Shown: positions 29,901 through 41,900 of the stretch, in pieces
Layout of the letters: each line of letters opens with the position of its first letter
Position numbering within the stretch: position 1 is the stretch's first letter
NCBI RefSeq assembly: GCF_003003125.1
Contig: NZ_PVTZ01000008.1
Coordinates: 62,001 to 126,000, forward strand
Origin: Laceyella sediminis
GTDB lineage: Bacteria; Bacillota; Bacilli; Thermoactinomycetales; Thermoactinomycetaceae
Length of the DNA stretch: 64,000 nucleotides
Reading direction: 5' to 3'
Made by a program: the position numbers and the translations under genes
The notes under the pieces: model-generated
Seen by the model: the letters and a program-made list of their open reading frames with translations, nothing else
What the model was told of the DNA's origin: nothing
Database searches by the model: none

Positions 29901-32900
29901 ATCATCATTTCCAGTGAACGCTCTGCCAGCAATCCGACAATTTGGTTGGGACCAACGCCTTTGGCGCGCAGCATCCGAGCCAAGTGGTTTGCACGGGCGT
30001 TCACTTCGGCGTACGTCCATTTCCCGTCGCCAAACTCAATCGCAATCCGGTCGGGTGTCCGTGCCACTTGTTCCTCAAACAAGGTTGGCAACGGTTTGGC
30101 CGGCGGATATTCCACCCGCGTGTTATTAAACACGTGCAAGATCTGTTGCGTTTCCGCCTCGGTGATCAACGCCATGTCATCCAGCGTGCTATCCGGACGG
30201 CTAACCACTTGTTGCAAAAGGTGGATGAAGTGAGAAACCATCCGTTCCGCTGTTTCCTTTTTAAACAGGCTGGTGGCGTAAGACAGGGCGAATCGCAAGC
30301 GGTCATCGTCCTCATAAACCGTCCAAGTCAAGTCGAATTGCGCGGCTACTTTCTCCTGCAAAGCATAATGACTCAGTTTCAGTCCGGGGACTTCCGCCGA
30401 CAGGGCGTCATCTCCCTCATAGTTGAACATGGTGTCAAACAGCGGGTTGCGGCTCATGTCCCGACGCAACTGCAACTTGTCGATCAGATCTTCCAGCGGA
30501 TAATCTGCATGGTCAAAGCATTGGAGCGTCCGCTCTTTCACCGCTTGCAAGAATTGGGTGAAGCTTTGTTGCGGCTGTGGATGGTTACGCAAGACCAATG
30601 TATTGACAAACAGCCCGAAGATGGATTGCACATCCGGATGGTTCCGGCCGGCAATGGCGCTACCGACGACAATGTCATCCTGTCCGCTGTACTTGGACAA
30701 CAACACGTTGTATGCCGCCAACAACGTCATATACATGGTTGCGCCGTTTTCCATGGCTACGCGTTTCAGCCCCGCGGTCAAATCTTCATCCAACTCAAAG
30801 CGGATCAGATCCCCGTCAAATTGCTTCACCGGCGGCCGAACAAAGTCCGTCGGCAAGGACAGGGTTGGCAATTCCCCTTTAAACGCGTCCAACCAAAACG
30901 CTTCTTGCTTTTGGTATGTTTCCGACGCGGCAAAAGATTTTTGCCATACAGCGTAATCCTTGTACTGAAATTTGAGCTCAGGCAGCGATTTGCCTTGAAG
31001 CAATTGCGCCAACTCATCAAACAGGATGCCTACAGACAAACCATCGGTGATGATATGGTGCATATCGACGATAAACAGGTGCTTGGTTTCAGTGAGGCGA
31101 GCCAGTGCCACTCTGGCCAGAGGCGCCTGATGCAACTCAAACGGCTGCACAAACTCGCCGATGAAGGCATCTACCTTCGCTTCCTCCACTTCCATCAGTT
31201 CGATATCGCAAGTGACGGATGGGTGGATTTGTTGCACCAATTCCCCATCGGACAAGTGGAAAGAGGTGCGCAATGGCTCATGCCGCTCCACAAGTTGATT
31301 CCACGCCGCACGCAAGCGCTCGGGGTCCAGCTCTCCTTCGATCATGAGGGTGGCGGTCAAGTTGTAACCCGTGCCAGCATTGCCCAAACTGTCAATGGCA
31401 AACATTCTTCTTTGGCTTGAGGTAACCGGATAAGCTTCCCGCTCTCCTGCCGGCACAATCGCCTCATAAGTGCCCTTGTCCGCATCACGCAAGTATTGAG
31501 CCAACTCTTTCAGCGTGGTGCTGGTGAAGATTACATTGAGCGGAATCTCAATGTTCAACACCTTGTGCACTTGCGACACCAAACTCATCGCCAGCAGCGA
31601 GTGTCCTCCCAGCTCGAAGAAGTTGTCATTCATCCCGACGCGTTCCAGCCCCATCAGTTGTTGGCAGATTTCCGCCAATTTGTGTTCCAATTCATCAGCA
31701 GGTGGGACATACTCGCGCTGGGTTTTGGATTGCGAATCGGGTTTCGGCAAAGCTTTTCGGTCCACTTTGCCATTGGCGTTGAGCGGCAGGGCGTCCATCT
31801 CTACAAACTGGGTCGGAACCATATAATTGGGTAACTGTGCCGCCAATTGTTCCCGAACCTGCGCCACTGTCATCCCTTCCGCCAAGACCGTATACGCGCA
31901 CAGGTACGCATATCCCTGATGGTCAAGATAAGGCACGACCGTTGCTTCCCGCACACCGTCCAATTGCAGGAGGCGCTCAACCACTTCTCCCAATTCCACG
32001 CGATGTCCACGAATCTTCACTTGATCGTCGATCCGGCCAAGGTACTCGATTTCTCCATTGGGCAACCAACGAGCCAAATCGCCGGTCTTATACATTTTCT
32101 CCTCAGGGTTAAACGGATTGGGCACAAACTTCTCAGCCGTCAGATCTTCTCGACCCCAGTAACCTCGTGCCAAACCAACCCCACCGACGCACAACTCTCC
32201 TGGTACGCCAATCGGTTGCAGTTGGTTGTGCCGGTTTAGGATGTATACCTTTTTGTTGGGGAATGGCGTGCCAATCGTCGGTTTGTCGTCTTCCGCGCGA
32301 CAATATCCCAACGTAGCGTCCACCGTCACTTCCGTCGGTCCGTAGGCATTGATGAAGGTTCGACCTTGGCCCCAGCGTTTCACCAGATCGCTGGTAACAG
32401 CTTCCCCACCTGTCAAAATCGTCCGCAAATCCGGCAATTCCGCATATGGGAACGTTTGTAACGCCGATGGCGACAGTCCCAAGAAGTTGATTTTCTCCTC
32501 TTTCAGCCACTGTACAAACCGGTCGGGTACCAGCTGCTCTTTACGAACCAGATAAAGTGTCGCTCCGGTCAGCAAGGCTGGGAAAATCTCAGATACGGAA
32601 GCGTCAAAACTGATGGAAGCGAATTGCAACACCCGGCTTCCCTCAGTGATTTGATACAGGTCAGCCATCGCACTGAGATTGCACACCCCGAGATGCTCAA
32701 TCATGACGCCTTTGGGTTTGCCAGTGGAACCGGAGGTGTAGATCATATAAGCCAAATCCGTCGGCTGGTTGATCTGCTCCAACTCCGAAGCATCCCTCTC
32801 GTACCAGCTGGGCTCATCCAATCGGATCACTTCGCCCGCAAATTCAGCCGGAACCTGAATGTGGCTGTGGGTTAACAACAACCGGGCTTGGCTGTCTTGC

Positions 32901-35900
32901 AACATAAAGGCGATCCGTTCTTGCGGATAATCGGGATCGATCGGGACATAAGCCCCGCCCGCCTTTAACACCGCCAAAAGGCCGACGATCATGTCAGGTG
33001 TGCGTTCTGTCATCATCCCCACAAATTGGTCGCGTGTAACCCCCTTGTCACGTAGCGCTCTTGCCAATTGATTGGATCTCTGATGCAGCTCACGGTAAGT
33101 CAAGCTGACATCTTCAAAGACAACCGCCGGGTGATCTGGGGTCCGAGCCACCTGTTCCGCAAACAGCTCATGCAACGTTTTGTCCTGCGGATAAGGGCGT
33201 TCCGTGCGGTTGAACGCGGTCAAAAGTTGCGTCCGCTCCGCCTCAGATACGATTTCAATCTCCGCCAACTTCATCTCAGGAGCCGTAACCACCTGTTCCA
33301 TGACCGTTTGCAAATGGGTGAACAGCTGTTCGATCTTGTCTTGCGAATACAATGCTTGGTCATATTGCACTTTTAGATGCAGTTGCTCACCGGGATAGAT
33401 GGTCACGCTTAATTCAAAGTTCTCCTGCTCAAACACATCCAACCCCGTAATGGTAAACCCGAGCTCGTCCGCCCGCTTGCTAAACAGGTCTTGATCCAAT
33501 GGATAGTTCTCAAACACCAAGATGTGGTTAAACAACGCTCCAGACAAATCGGTACCAGCTTGGATTTCCGCCAATGATTTATAACCGTACCGTTCAGACG
33601 TCAACGCATTTTCCTGCATCTTAGCCAGCAGGTCAGTAAAAGAGGTGTCTCTCTGCCCTTGCACCCGTACCGGGATGGTGTTGATGAACAAGCCGACCAT
33701 TTTTTCCACATCGGGGATCTCTGTCGGCCGTCCAGAGATAACCGCTCCGAACACGACATCATCGGTATCGTTGTAGCGTTGCAACAACACGCCCCAGATT
33801 GCTTGGAACATCGTGTTCAACGTAACGCGTTGCCGTGCCGCCGTACGTGTAAGCCGCTCTGTTAGCTCCTTGTCCAAACGGAAGTCCAGCTCGGCTTTGG
33901 GCTCGCTTCCTCGACGCCCGTCCAGCGTATCTTGCGGTATCGAGACAGCTTGTTCGTATCCGTGCAGATACTCTTTCCAATAAGCGGTCGCTTGTTGGTC
34001 ATCCTGACGTTCTAACCAGCGAATATATTCACTGTAGGGGGCGGCGCTTTCTGTTTGCTGCGCGTCGATGTAGAAGTTCAGCCAATCTTCCACAATTAAT
34101 CCGAAGCACCAACCATCCATCAGGATGTGATGGGAACTGAACACCAATTGATAATGGCGTTCACCCGTTTGGAACAAAGCGAAACGGATCATCACATCAC
34201 GTGTCAGATCAAATCCTTTCAACCGATCTTGCCGCTTGAACGCTTCCATGTGCGCGGTTTGTTCCGCCGGAGCCAGATGACGAATGTCCTCATATCTAAA
34301 CGTCGCCTCTTTGTGTTTCAACACGACTTGGATCGGCTTTTTGACTTTGTCGTAGATGAACACCGTCCGGAACACATCATATTTTTGAATGAGCGAATCC
34401 AAACTTTTCTTCAACCGCTCGGGATCGAGAACGCCTTCCATGCGGAAAGTGATCTGGTCAAAATACGCCTCGCTCTCTTTGTCCTTCAAAGCGTGGAACA
34501 AGATGCCTTCTTGCATGGGCGACAGATGATACAAATCTTGAATCTCTGCCTCGGCCACGATGTTGCGTACGAGCTCCAAATCTTCCAACGGACAGGAGCC
34601 GATGCTGAAATCACTTGGCGTCCGCAGTGATTCTGGCTGCGCCAGACAATGTTCCACCAACGCATGCAAGCTTCGTTTCACTTCGTCCATCAACTGGTGG
34701 ATCGTTTGCTCAGTGAACGCAGTGCGATCATAACTGCATTCCAGCGTAAGTTGCCCTTCGGCGACCCAGCCGTTGATCTCAATGGCCACATCGACTGGCG
34801 TCTCCGGACTGAACCATTCCCCGGTCGGCATCGATGATGGGTCCAACCCGCCTTGGTCAAATTGACCGAGATAGTTGAAGCTGATTTCCGGCTTGCAACT
34901 GAAAGACAAGTCGGAGGTCATTTCGGCCGGAGTCAAGTACCGCAATACCCCGTAGCCCACTCCTTTGTTAGGCACTTGGCGCAGGGTTTCTTTCACTGTC
35001 GGCACGATCCGCCCCATCTCATCTGCAGCCATGTCCAACACCACGGGATACAGGGACGTGAACCAACCCACTGTCCGGGTCAAGTCGATCTCCTTAAACA
35101 GCTCTTCGCGACCATGCCCTTCCAAATACAGAGCCACTTTGTCTTGCCCAGTCCACTTTTTCAGGGCCATGCTCAAACCGGCGATCAGCAAATCATTTGC
35201 TTCTGTGTGATAAGCCCGATGCGCTTGCGTGAGCAAAGCCGCCGTTTCCGTGTCTGACAAGTGAACGCGCACCGCGTCGCGATCCTTCATATAGATTTCC
35301 GTCGCTGGCTCGCGGTCTTTTGGCAACGCCTGTACTTGTGCCGTTTCTACCCGCTTCCAGTGTGGAATCTCCGCCATCAGTTGCGGGCTGACAGCATATT
35401 CGCGCAACTTCCGCGCCCATGCTTGGAAAGAACTTGTTTTCAGCGGCAAAGATGCGTCCGCTTGCTCATACAGAGTCGTGAAGTCTTCTAGTAAGATGCG
35501 CCAAGATACACCGTCTACCACCAGATGGTGAATCACCAGCAGCAGATAATCTCCGTCAGCAGTGTGGAACAGCCCCACTTTAACCAACGGCCCTTGCTCC
35601 AAGTCGATAGACTGTTGCAGACGGTTGGCTTCCTGTTCAATCGCCGCGCGTACGTCCGCCACACCTGTGAAGTCATACTCGCTCAGTGTGAAGCCGTCTG
35701 CTTCCAAGCCTTGATTCGTCAGCACCAAGCCATCGTCCGTAAACGCCGCAGTCATGCGCAGTGCATCATGGTGGGCCACGAGTCGAGTCAGCGTGGACTT
35801 CACTCGCTCGCTGTCCCATCCTTCCGGCTGGTGAAGCATCATCGCTTGATTGTAGTGATGCGACGCTTGGCTGTTCAGTTCAGCAAACCATTGCTGAATT

Positions 35901-38900
35901 GGAGTTGGTGGCACATTGCCGGTCACAACACCTTGTTCCGCCGCTGTTTCCGCCTTGCTGGTGATGCGCGGCGCCAGCTCCCGAATGGTAGGATGGCGGA
36001 ACAATCCTTTCATCTCCAACTGCCACTTTTGTTGGTGCAATCGAGCTGCAATCTGGATCGCCTTGATTGAATCGCCACCCAATTCGAAGAAGTTGTCTTC
36101 GATCCCGATGCGCTCGACGCCCAGCACTTCTTCCCAAATCTGGGCGAGAAGTGTTTCCATCGGCGTTTGCGGTGCGACATACTCCGCGCTGGTCTGCACC
36201 CGTCCCTCCGGTTCAGGCAACGCTTTTTTGTCCACTTTACCGTTGGGGGTCAGCGGGATTTTGTCCATCTCCACAAAGTAAGACGGAATCATGTAATGCG
36301 GCAGGATGGCGCTTAAGTCATCACGCAAGGTTTTGACCGAACCAGGTGTTTTCCAGACGATATACGCACAGAGGTACGCACCGCTTCCTTTGTCGTTTCT
36401 GGCCAACACCACGGCTTCTTCCACCTGCTCCATTTCCAACAGCATGGTCTCGATCTCACCGATTTCAATGCGGTGCCCACGGATCTTCACCTGATCGTCG
36501 ATCCGTCCCAAGTATTCGATCTCCCCTGTCGGCAACCACCGCACCAAGTCTCCGGTTTTGTACATCCGCTCGCCCGGACGGAACGGATTGGGTACAAACT
36601 TCTCCGCGGTCAAGTCGGGCCGGTTCCAATACCCGCGCGCCAACCCTTCCCCACCGATGCACAATTCGCCCGGCACACCGATCGGTTGCAATTGTCCTTC
36701 TGGGCTTAAGACATACGCTTTCTTATTGCGGATCGGCGTCCCAATCGTGATCGTTTCAGCCTCCGGAGAGCACACACCGATCGTCGCATCTACCGTCCCT
36801 TCCGTCGGGCCGTAAGCGTTCAGGAACGTGCGACCCTGTCCCCAGACTTTCACCAAATCCGGTGAGCACGCTTCTCCCCCCGTACTGATGGTAGTCAAAT
36901 CGGGCAAATCCAGATACGGCAGCGTACGCAACACGGACGGCGGGATAAACGGCATCGAGGTGATGCGCTGTTCTTTCAACCATTGCACAAATCCGGTTCC
37001 ATCCAACAATTGTTCTTTCTTGATCAGATAGAGCGCGCCACCATTGAGCAAGGTGTGGAAAATATCGCCCACCGCCGCGTCAAAACTGATCGAGGAGAAC
37101 TGCAACACCCGACTTCCCGGGCCGATGCCGTACGTTTCAGCCATCAGTTGCAAGTTGGCCACGCCCCGGTGTTCGATCATGACTCCTTTCGGCTTCCCGG
37201 TAGAACCCGAGGTATAAATCATGTATGCCAGATGGTCAGGGGTGTTGACTATGGGAAGTGGCGTCCCTTCTTCCTCTCGCCATTCGCTCTCTTCGATGCG
37301 GATCGTCTCACCTGTAAACTCTGCTGGCACATCCACTCCCTGCTGGGTGATAAGCCACTTGGCTTGGCTGTCTTCCAGCATGTAACGAATCCGTTCCTGA
37401 GGATACTCAGGATCGATTGGGAGATAAGCTGCCCCCGCTTTCAGCACCCCCAACAGTGCGATGATCATCTCTGGAGACCGCTCCAGCAAAATGCCTACAA
37501 ATTGTTCCGGTTGTACACCTTTCTTCCGCAGCGCCCGGGCCAAGCGGTTTGCTTGCTCATCCAACTCCCGGTATGTCAGCTGGATTTCGCCAAACACCAA
37601 CGCCGGTTCGTCCGGTGTCCGCGCCACCTGCGCCTCAAAGAGTTCTGGCAAGGTTTGGTCATGCGGATACTCCGCTTCAGTGCGGTTAAATACTTCTAAC
37701 ACCTGCTGCTTCTCCTGTTCGGTGATCAGGCTGATCTCCCGCACAGAAATCTCCGGATTGGCCGTCACTTGGCGCAACACCTGCTCCACATGGCCGATCA
37801 TGCGCTCCACCGTTTCCCGCTTAAACAGCGCGGTGTTGTATTCCACCTGAAACTGGAGTCGCTCTTCCTCTGTCACCACCAAGGCCAAATCAAACTGCAC
37901 CTTTTTAGCCTGAATCGGATACGGGCGGAAAGTGAGCCCTGGGATTTGGATCATGGACAAGTCCATGTTTTGCAACACAAACATGGTGTCAAACAACGGG
38001 TTGCGGCTCAGATCACGTTGTAAACCCAATTTGCCGACCAGCTCATCAAACGGATAATCCTGCCGCTCATATGCTTCCAGCATCTGCGCTTGCAATCTCT
38101 TCAGGAAGCTGGTGAAACGCTCTTCACTTGGTACATGAGCTCTTAGCGGCAAGGTGTTAACAAACATCCCGAAGATCGGTTCCAGCTCGCTTTGGGTGCG
38201 GCCGGCGATCGGCGAACCGACAATAATATCATCCTGCCCCGAATACTTGGACAAGAGCACATAATAGGAAGCGAGCAAGGTGATGAACAAGGTGCTCTTC
38301 TGCTCTTTGGCCAATTGTTTAACCTGTGCTTCCACCTCTTCAGGCAGATAAAAGGTCTTCACTTCCCCATCAAACTGTTGCATCGACGGGCGCGGATAAT
38401 CGGTCGGCAATTCCAGCACCGGCACTTCCCCGGCAAACTGCTCCAGCCAGTACTGCTCTTTCTCTTCGTTCGCTGCATCCCGGCTTTGCTCCCATACCGC
38501 GTAATCCTTGTATTGAATCGGTAGTTCCGGCAACGATTGTTTCTGATAGAGCGCCCCCAGTTCGCGATACAAAATGCTGTGCGAAATCCCATCTGAGATG
38601 ATGTGGTGCATATCGAGCACCAACACGTGCCGCTCATCGGACAGGCTGAACACACCCGCTCTAAACAACGGTGCCTGGCTCAAATCAAACGGCTGGATCA
38701 TTCCTTGCACCAGCGACTCCAACTCAGCCTCATCCGACACGGTGACGTGTTTCATCTCCACTTCCAGGCGGGGATGAATCTGTTGCACCAACTCTCCGTC
38801 CACAAACGTAAAGGAGGTGCGCAGCGCTTCATGCCGAGCGACAAAGGCGTTAAGCGCATCCGTCAGGGCCTTAACATCCAACCGACCTTCCACTTCCAAC

Positions 38901-41900
38901 AAGATCGGTGTGTTGTACGCCGTTCCCACGTTCTCCCATTGTTGCAACGCATACAGCCGTTTTTGCGCCGCCGACACAGGATAATAATCTTGCTCACCAG
39001 CGCGTTGGATCATGGTAACATGTGATTGATTAGCTCCAGCGATATACGAAGCCATCTCTTTGATCGTCGGATAATCAAACGCATCTTGGAAAGACATTTC
39101 TACACCGAATTGATCACGAATTCGCGCAATCAACTGCATTGCTTTCAGTGAATGACCGCCCGATTCAAAGAAGTGGTCGGTGATGCCAATCCGCTTGATG
39201 CCCAAGATGTCTTCCCAAATGGCCGCCAACTTGCGTTCCGTTTCGTTGGTGGGAGCGGACAGCTCTTCTGTCGGCTCGCTGTCAAGCAATCGGGGATCAG
39301 GCAACGCCCGTTTATCCACTTTGCCATTGGCCGTCAGCGGCAAGGCGTTTAGTTCCACCAAATACGTGGGCACCATATATTCCGGCAAGGTTGTCGCCAA
39401 ATGCCGGCGGATATCCGCCATCTCGCATGGCTCGTCCAAAACGACATAGCCACTTAAGAAAGAATGACCATCCTCATCCTTGCCCGCGGTTACGATCGTT
39501 TGTTGCACAGCCGGATGTTCGAGCAATTTCAGTTCAATCTCTGTCAACTCGATCCGGTGTCCCCGGATTTTCACTTGGCCGTCCATGCGGCCCAAAAATT
39601 CCAGATTGCCATCCGGCAGCCAACGAACCAAGTCCCCTGTGCGATACATCGTTTCACCCGGTGCAAACGGATCGTCTACAAACACTTGTGCCGTCTGTTC
39701 TGGACGGTTCAAATAACCAGCACCTACTCCGTCACCACTGATGCAAAGCTCTCCGGCAACACCGATCGGTTGTAGCTGATTGTGTCTGTTCAACACATAG
39801 ACGCGGGAATGATTGATCGGTTTACCGATCGGAATGCCCTTTTGCGCGCTCCAAGCTTTAATCGGATACATCGTGGTGAAGACCGATGTTTCTGTTGGGC
39901 CGTAAGCATTCATCAACTGCCCATCGCCCAAAACGGCATATGCCTTCTCCACGTGTTTGAGTGATGCTTTCTCCCCGCCAAAGATAATTTTGCGAAGCCC
40001 AGCGAGTGCGTGTGGGTCCCAATCCACCAACGTGTTGAGCAAAGCGGTCGTCATAAAGCTGACAGTGATTTCTTCCTCTTTGATCAATTGGGTCAACTGC
40101 TTGAGATCCATGAGCACCTCTTCGGGTACAAGCACCAACTTGGCACCGTGCAACAGCGCGCCAAACATATCGAACACAGAAGCGTCAAAAGCAAAATTGG
40201 ATAATTGCAATATCGTGTCATCTTCTGTGATCTCAATGTAACCACAGTTAATCATCGTGCGCGTCAAGTTGTAATGTCTAATCAGTACCCCTTTCGGCTT
40301 GCCCGTCGATCCCGAAGTGTAAATCACATAGGTCAAATCATCGCTGGTGTTGACATCTTCCACATTGCTGTCGTCTTCCCCGATCCAGGTATCCCTCATC
40401 AAGGGGCAAATCTCACCCTCGTAGGCAAACTCTGGCATGGCTTGCGGCTGTTTGAGCAACAGCGACATTTGGCAATCTTCGGCCATGTATCGGATGCGCT
40501 CTTCTGGATAGTCGGGGGAGAGAGGAACATAAACGGCGCCCGCTTTGATAATTCCAAGCACCCCGATGACCATTTCTGGCGAGCGCTTGGCCATCAGCCC
40601 CACTTTGTCGCCCCGCTTCACCCCGCGCGCACGCAACACCCGCGCCAGCTGGTTAGCTTGTCGGTTCAACTCATTGTAAGTGACCGTTTGGTTTTTATAT
40701 TTCAATGCAATTCGCTCTGGATGTCGTTCAACTTGCTCTTCAAATAACGCTTGCACCGTTTTGTGCTTGGGATAACTCACTGGGTCTGGGTTAAAGCCCG
40801 AGAGCATGATATGTTTTTCCTCTTCGGTGCAGAGGTCGATTTCACTCACCAGCACATGCGGATTCCGGATGACTGCTTCGATGATCCGCTCCACATGCCC
40901 CGCCATGTTTTGAACAAATGTCTGGGGATAGCTCGCTGAATCATAAATGAAATCAATGCTTAATCCATCTTCAGCTTTCGTCGCCACCACTTTGAGCTTA
41001 AATGAAGCTTGCTCCGACCGTTCGGCACCGATCAGGGTCAAATCGTCTTGCACACCCCGGAGTTGCTCCGCTTCGAGATCGCAGACGAAGAAGTGATCAA
41101 ACGATTCGACAGCCAATCCCGTCCAATCCGCAAGCTGAGCCAGATGCATTCCACCGTGTTCCCGCCCTTTAGCCAAGTCACGGTGCAAATCAGCCACGAC
41201 GGCCGCAAAAGATGGATTGTCTCCGTGAACTCGAACTGGTGTCGCGTCAACACACAGACCGATCGTCTGACGCACATCCCGAGCCAACGGGAAACGCTCC
41301 GGTTTCATGGACAAATATGACACATCATCCGCGTTCCCATACTTTTGCAACAAAACGCCCCAGACCCCGTGCAACATGGTGGGCAATGGCACATCCAATT
41401 TGGCAGCGACCTTAGACAATCTGTCAGTTTGTTCACTGTCCAGATGCAAAGTCACAGAGGGAGACGTCAAACCGCCCTCTTCCAAATCGACAGGTATGGT
41501 GGGGAAAAACGGTTTGTGTTCATAGTCGGCAAACCGTTCGCTCCAGTATGCTTTCGCCTCTTCCAGCGACTGCTCCATCCGCTGTTCATGAAACGCGGAC
41601 AGGTGCTTCGGTTCCCGGCCCAACCGTTGTTGGTGGTAGGCGCTAAACGCTTTACGGATCAACAGGTTCAACATTTTTCCGTCAATCGCTTGCAGATCAT
41701 ATCGGAAAATGAGCCAACTGATCCCACCGTCATCCTGAACGACAATCACCTGTAGGGAAACAGAATCAGTCGCCTCCCCCTCACCGCGCCGATGCGCTTG
41801 GATGATTGACGCTTTTTGCTCCGCCGACTGTCCGCGCAAGTCATCTTCGCTAAAGGTTAGCGGACGCCCATCGACGGAATGTTCATTATATAATGCATCA

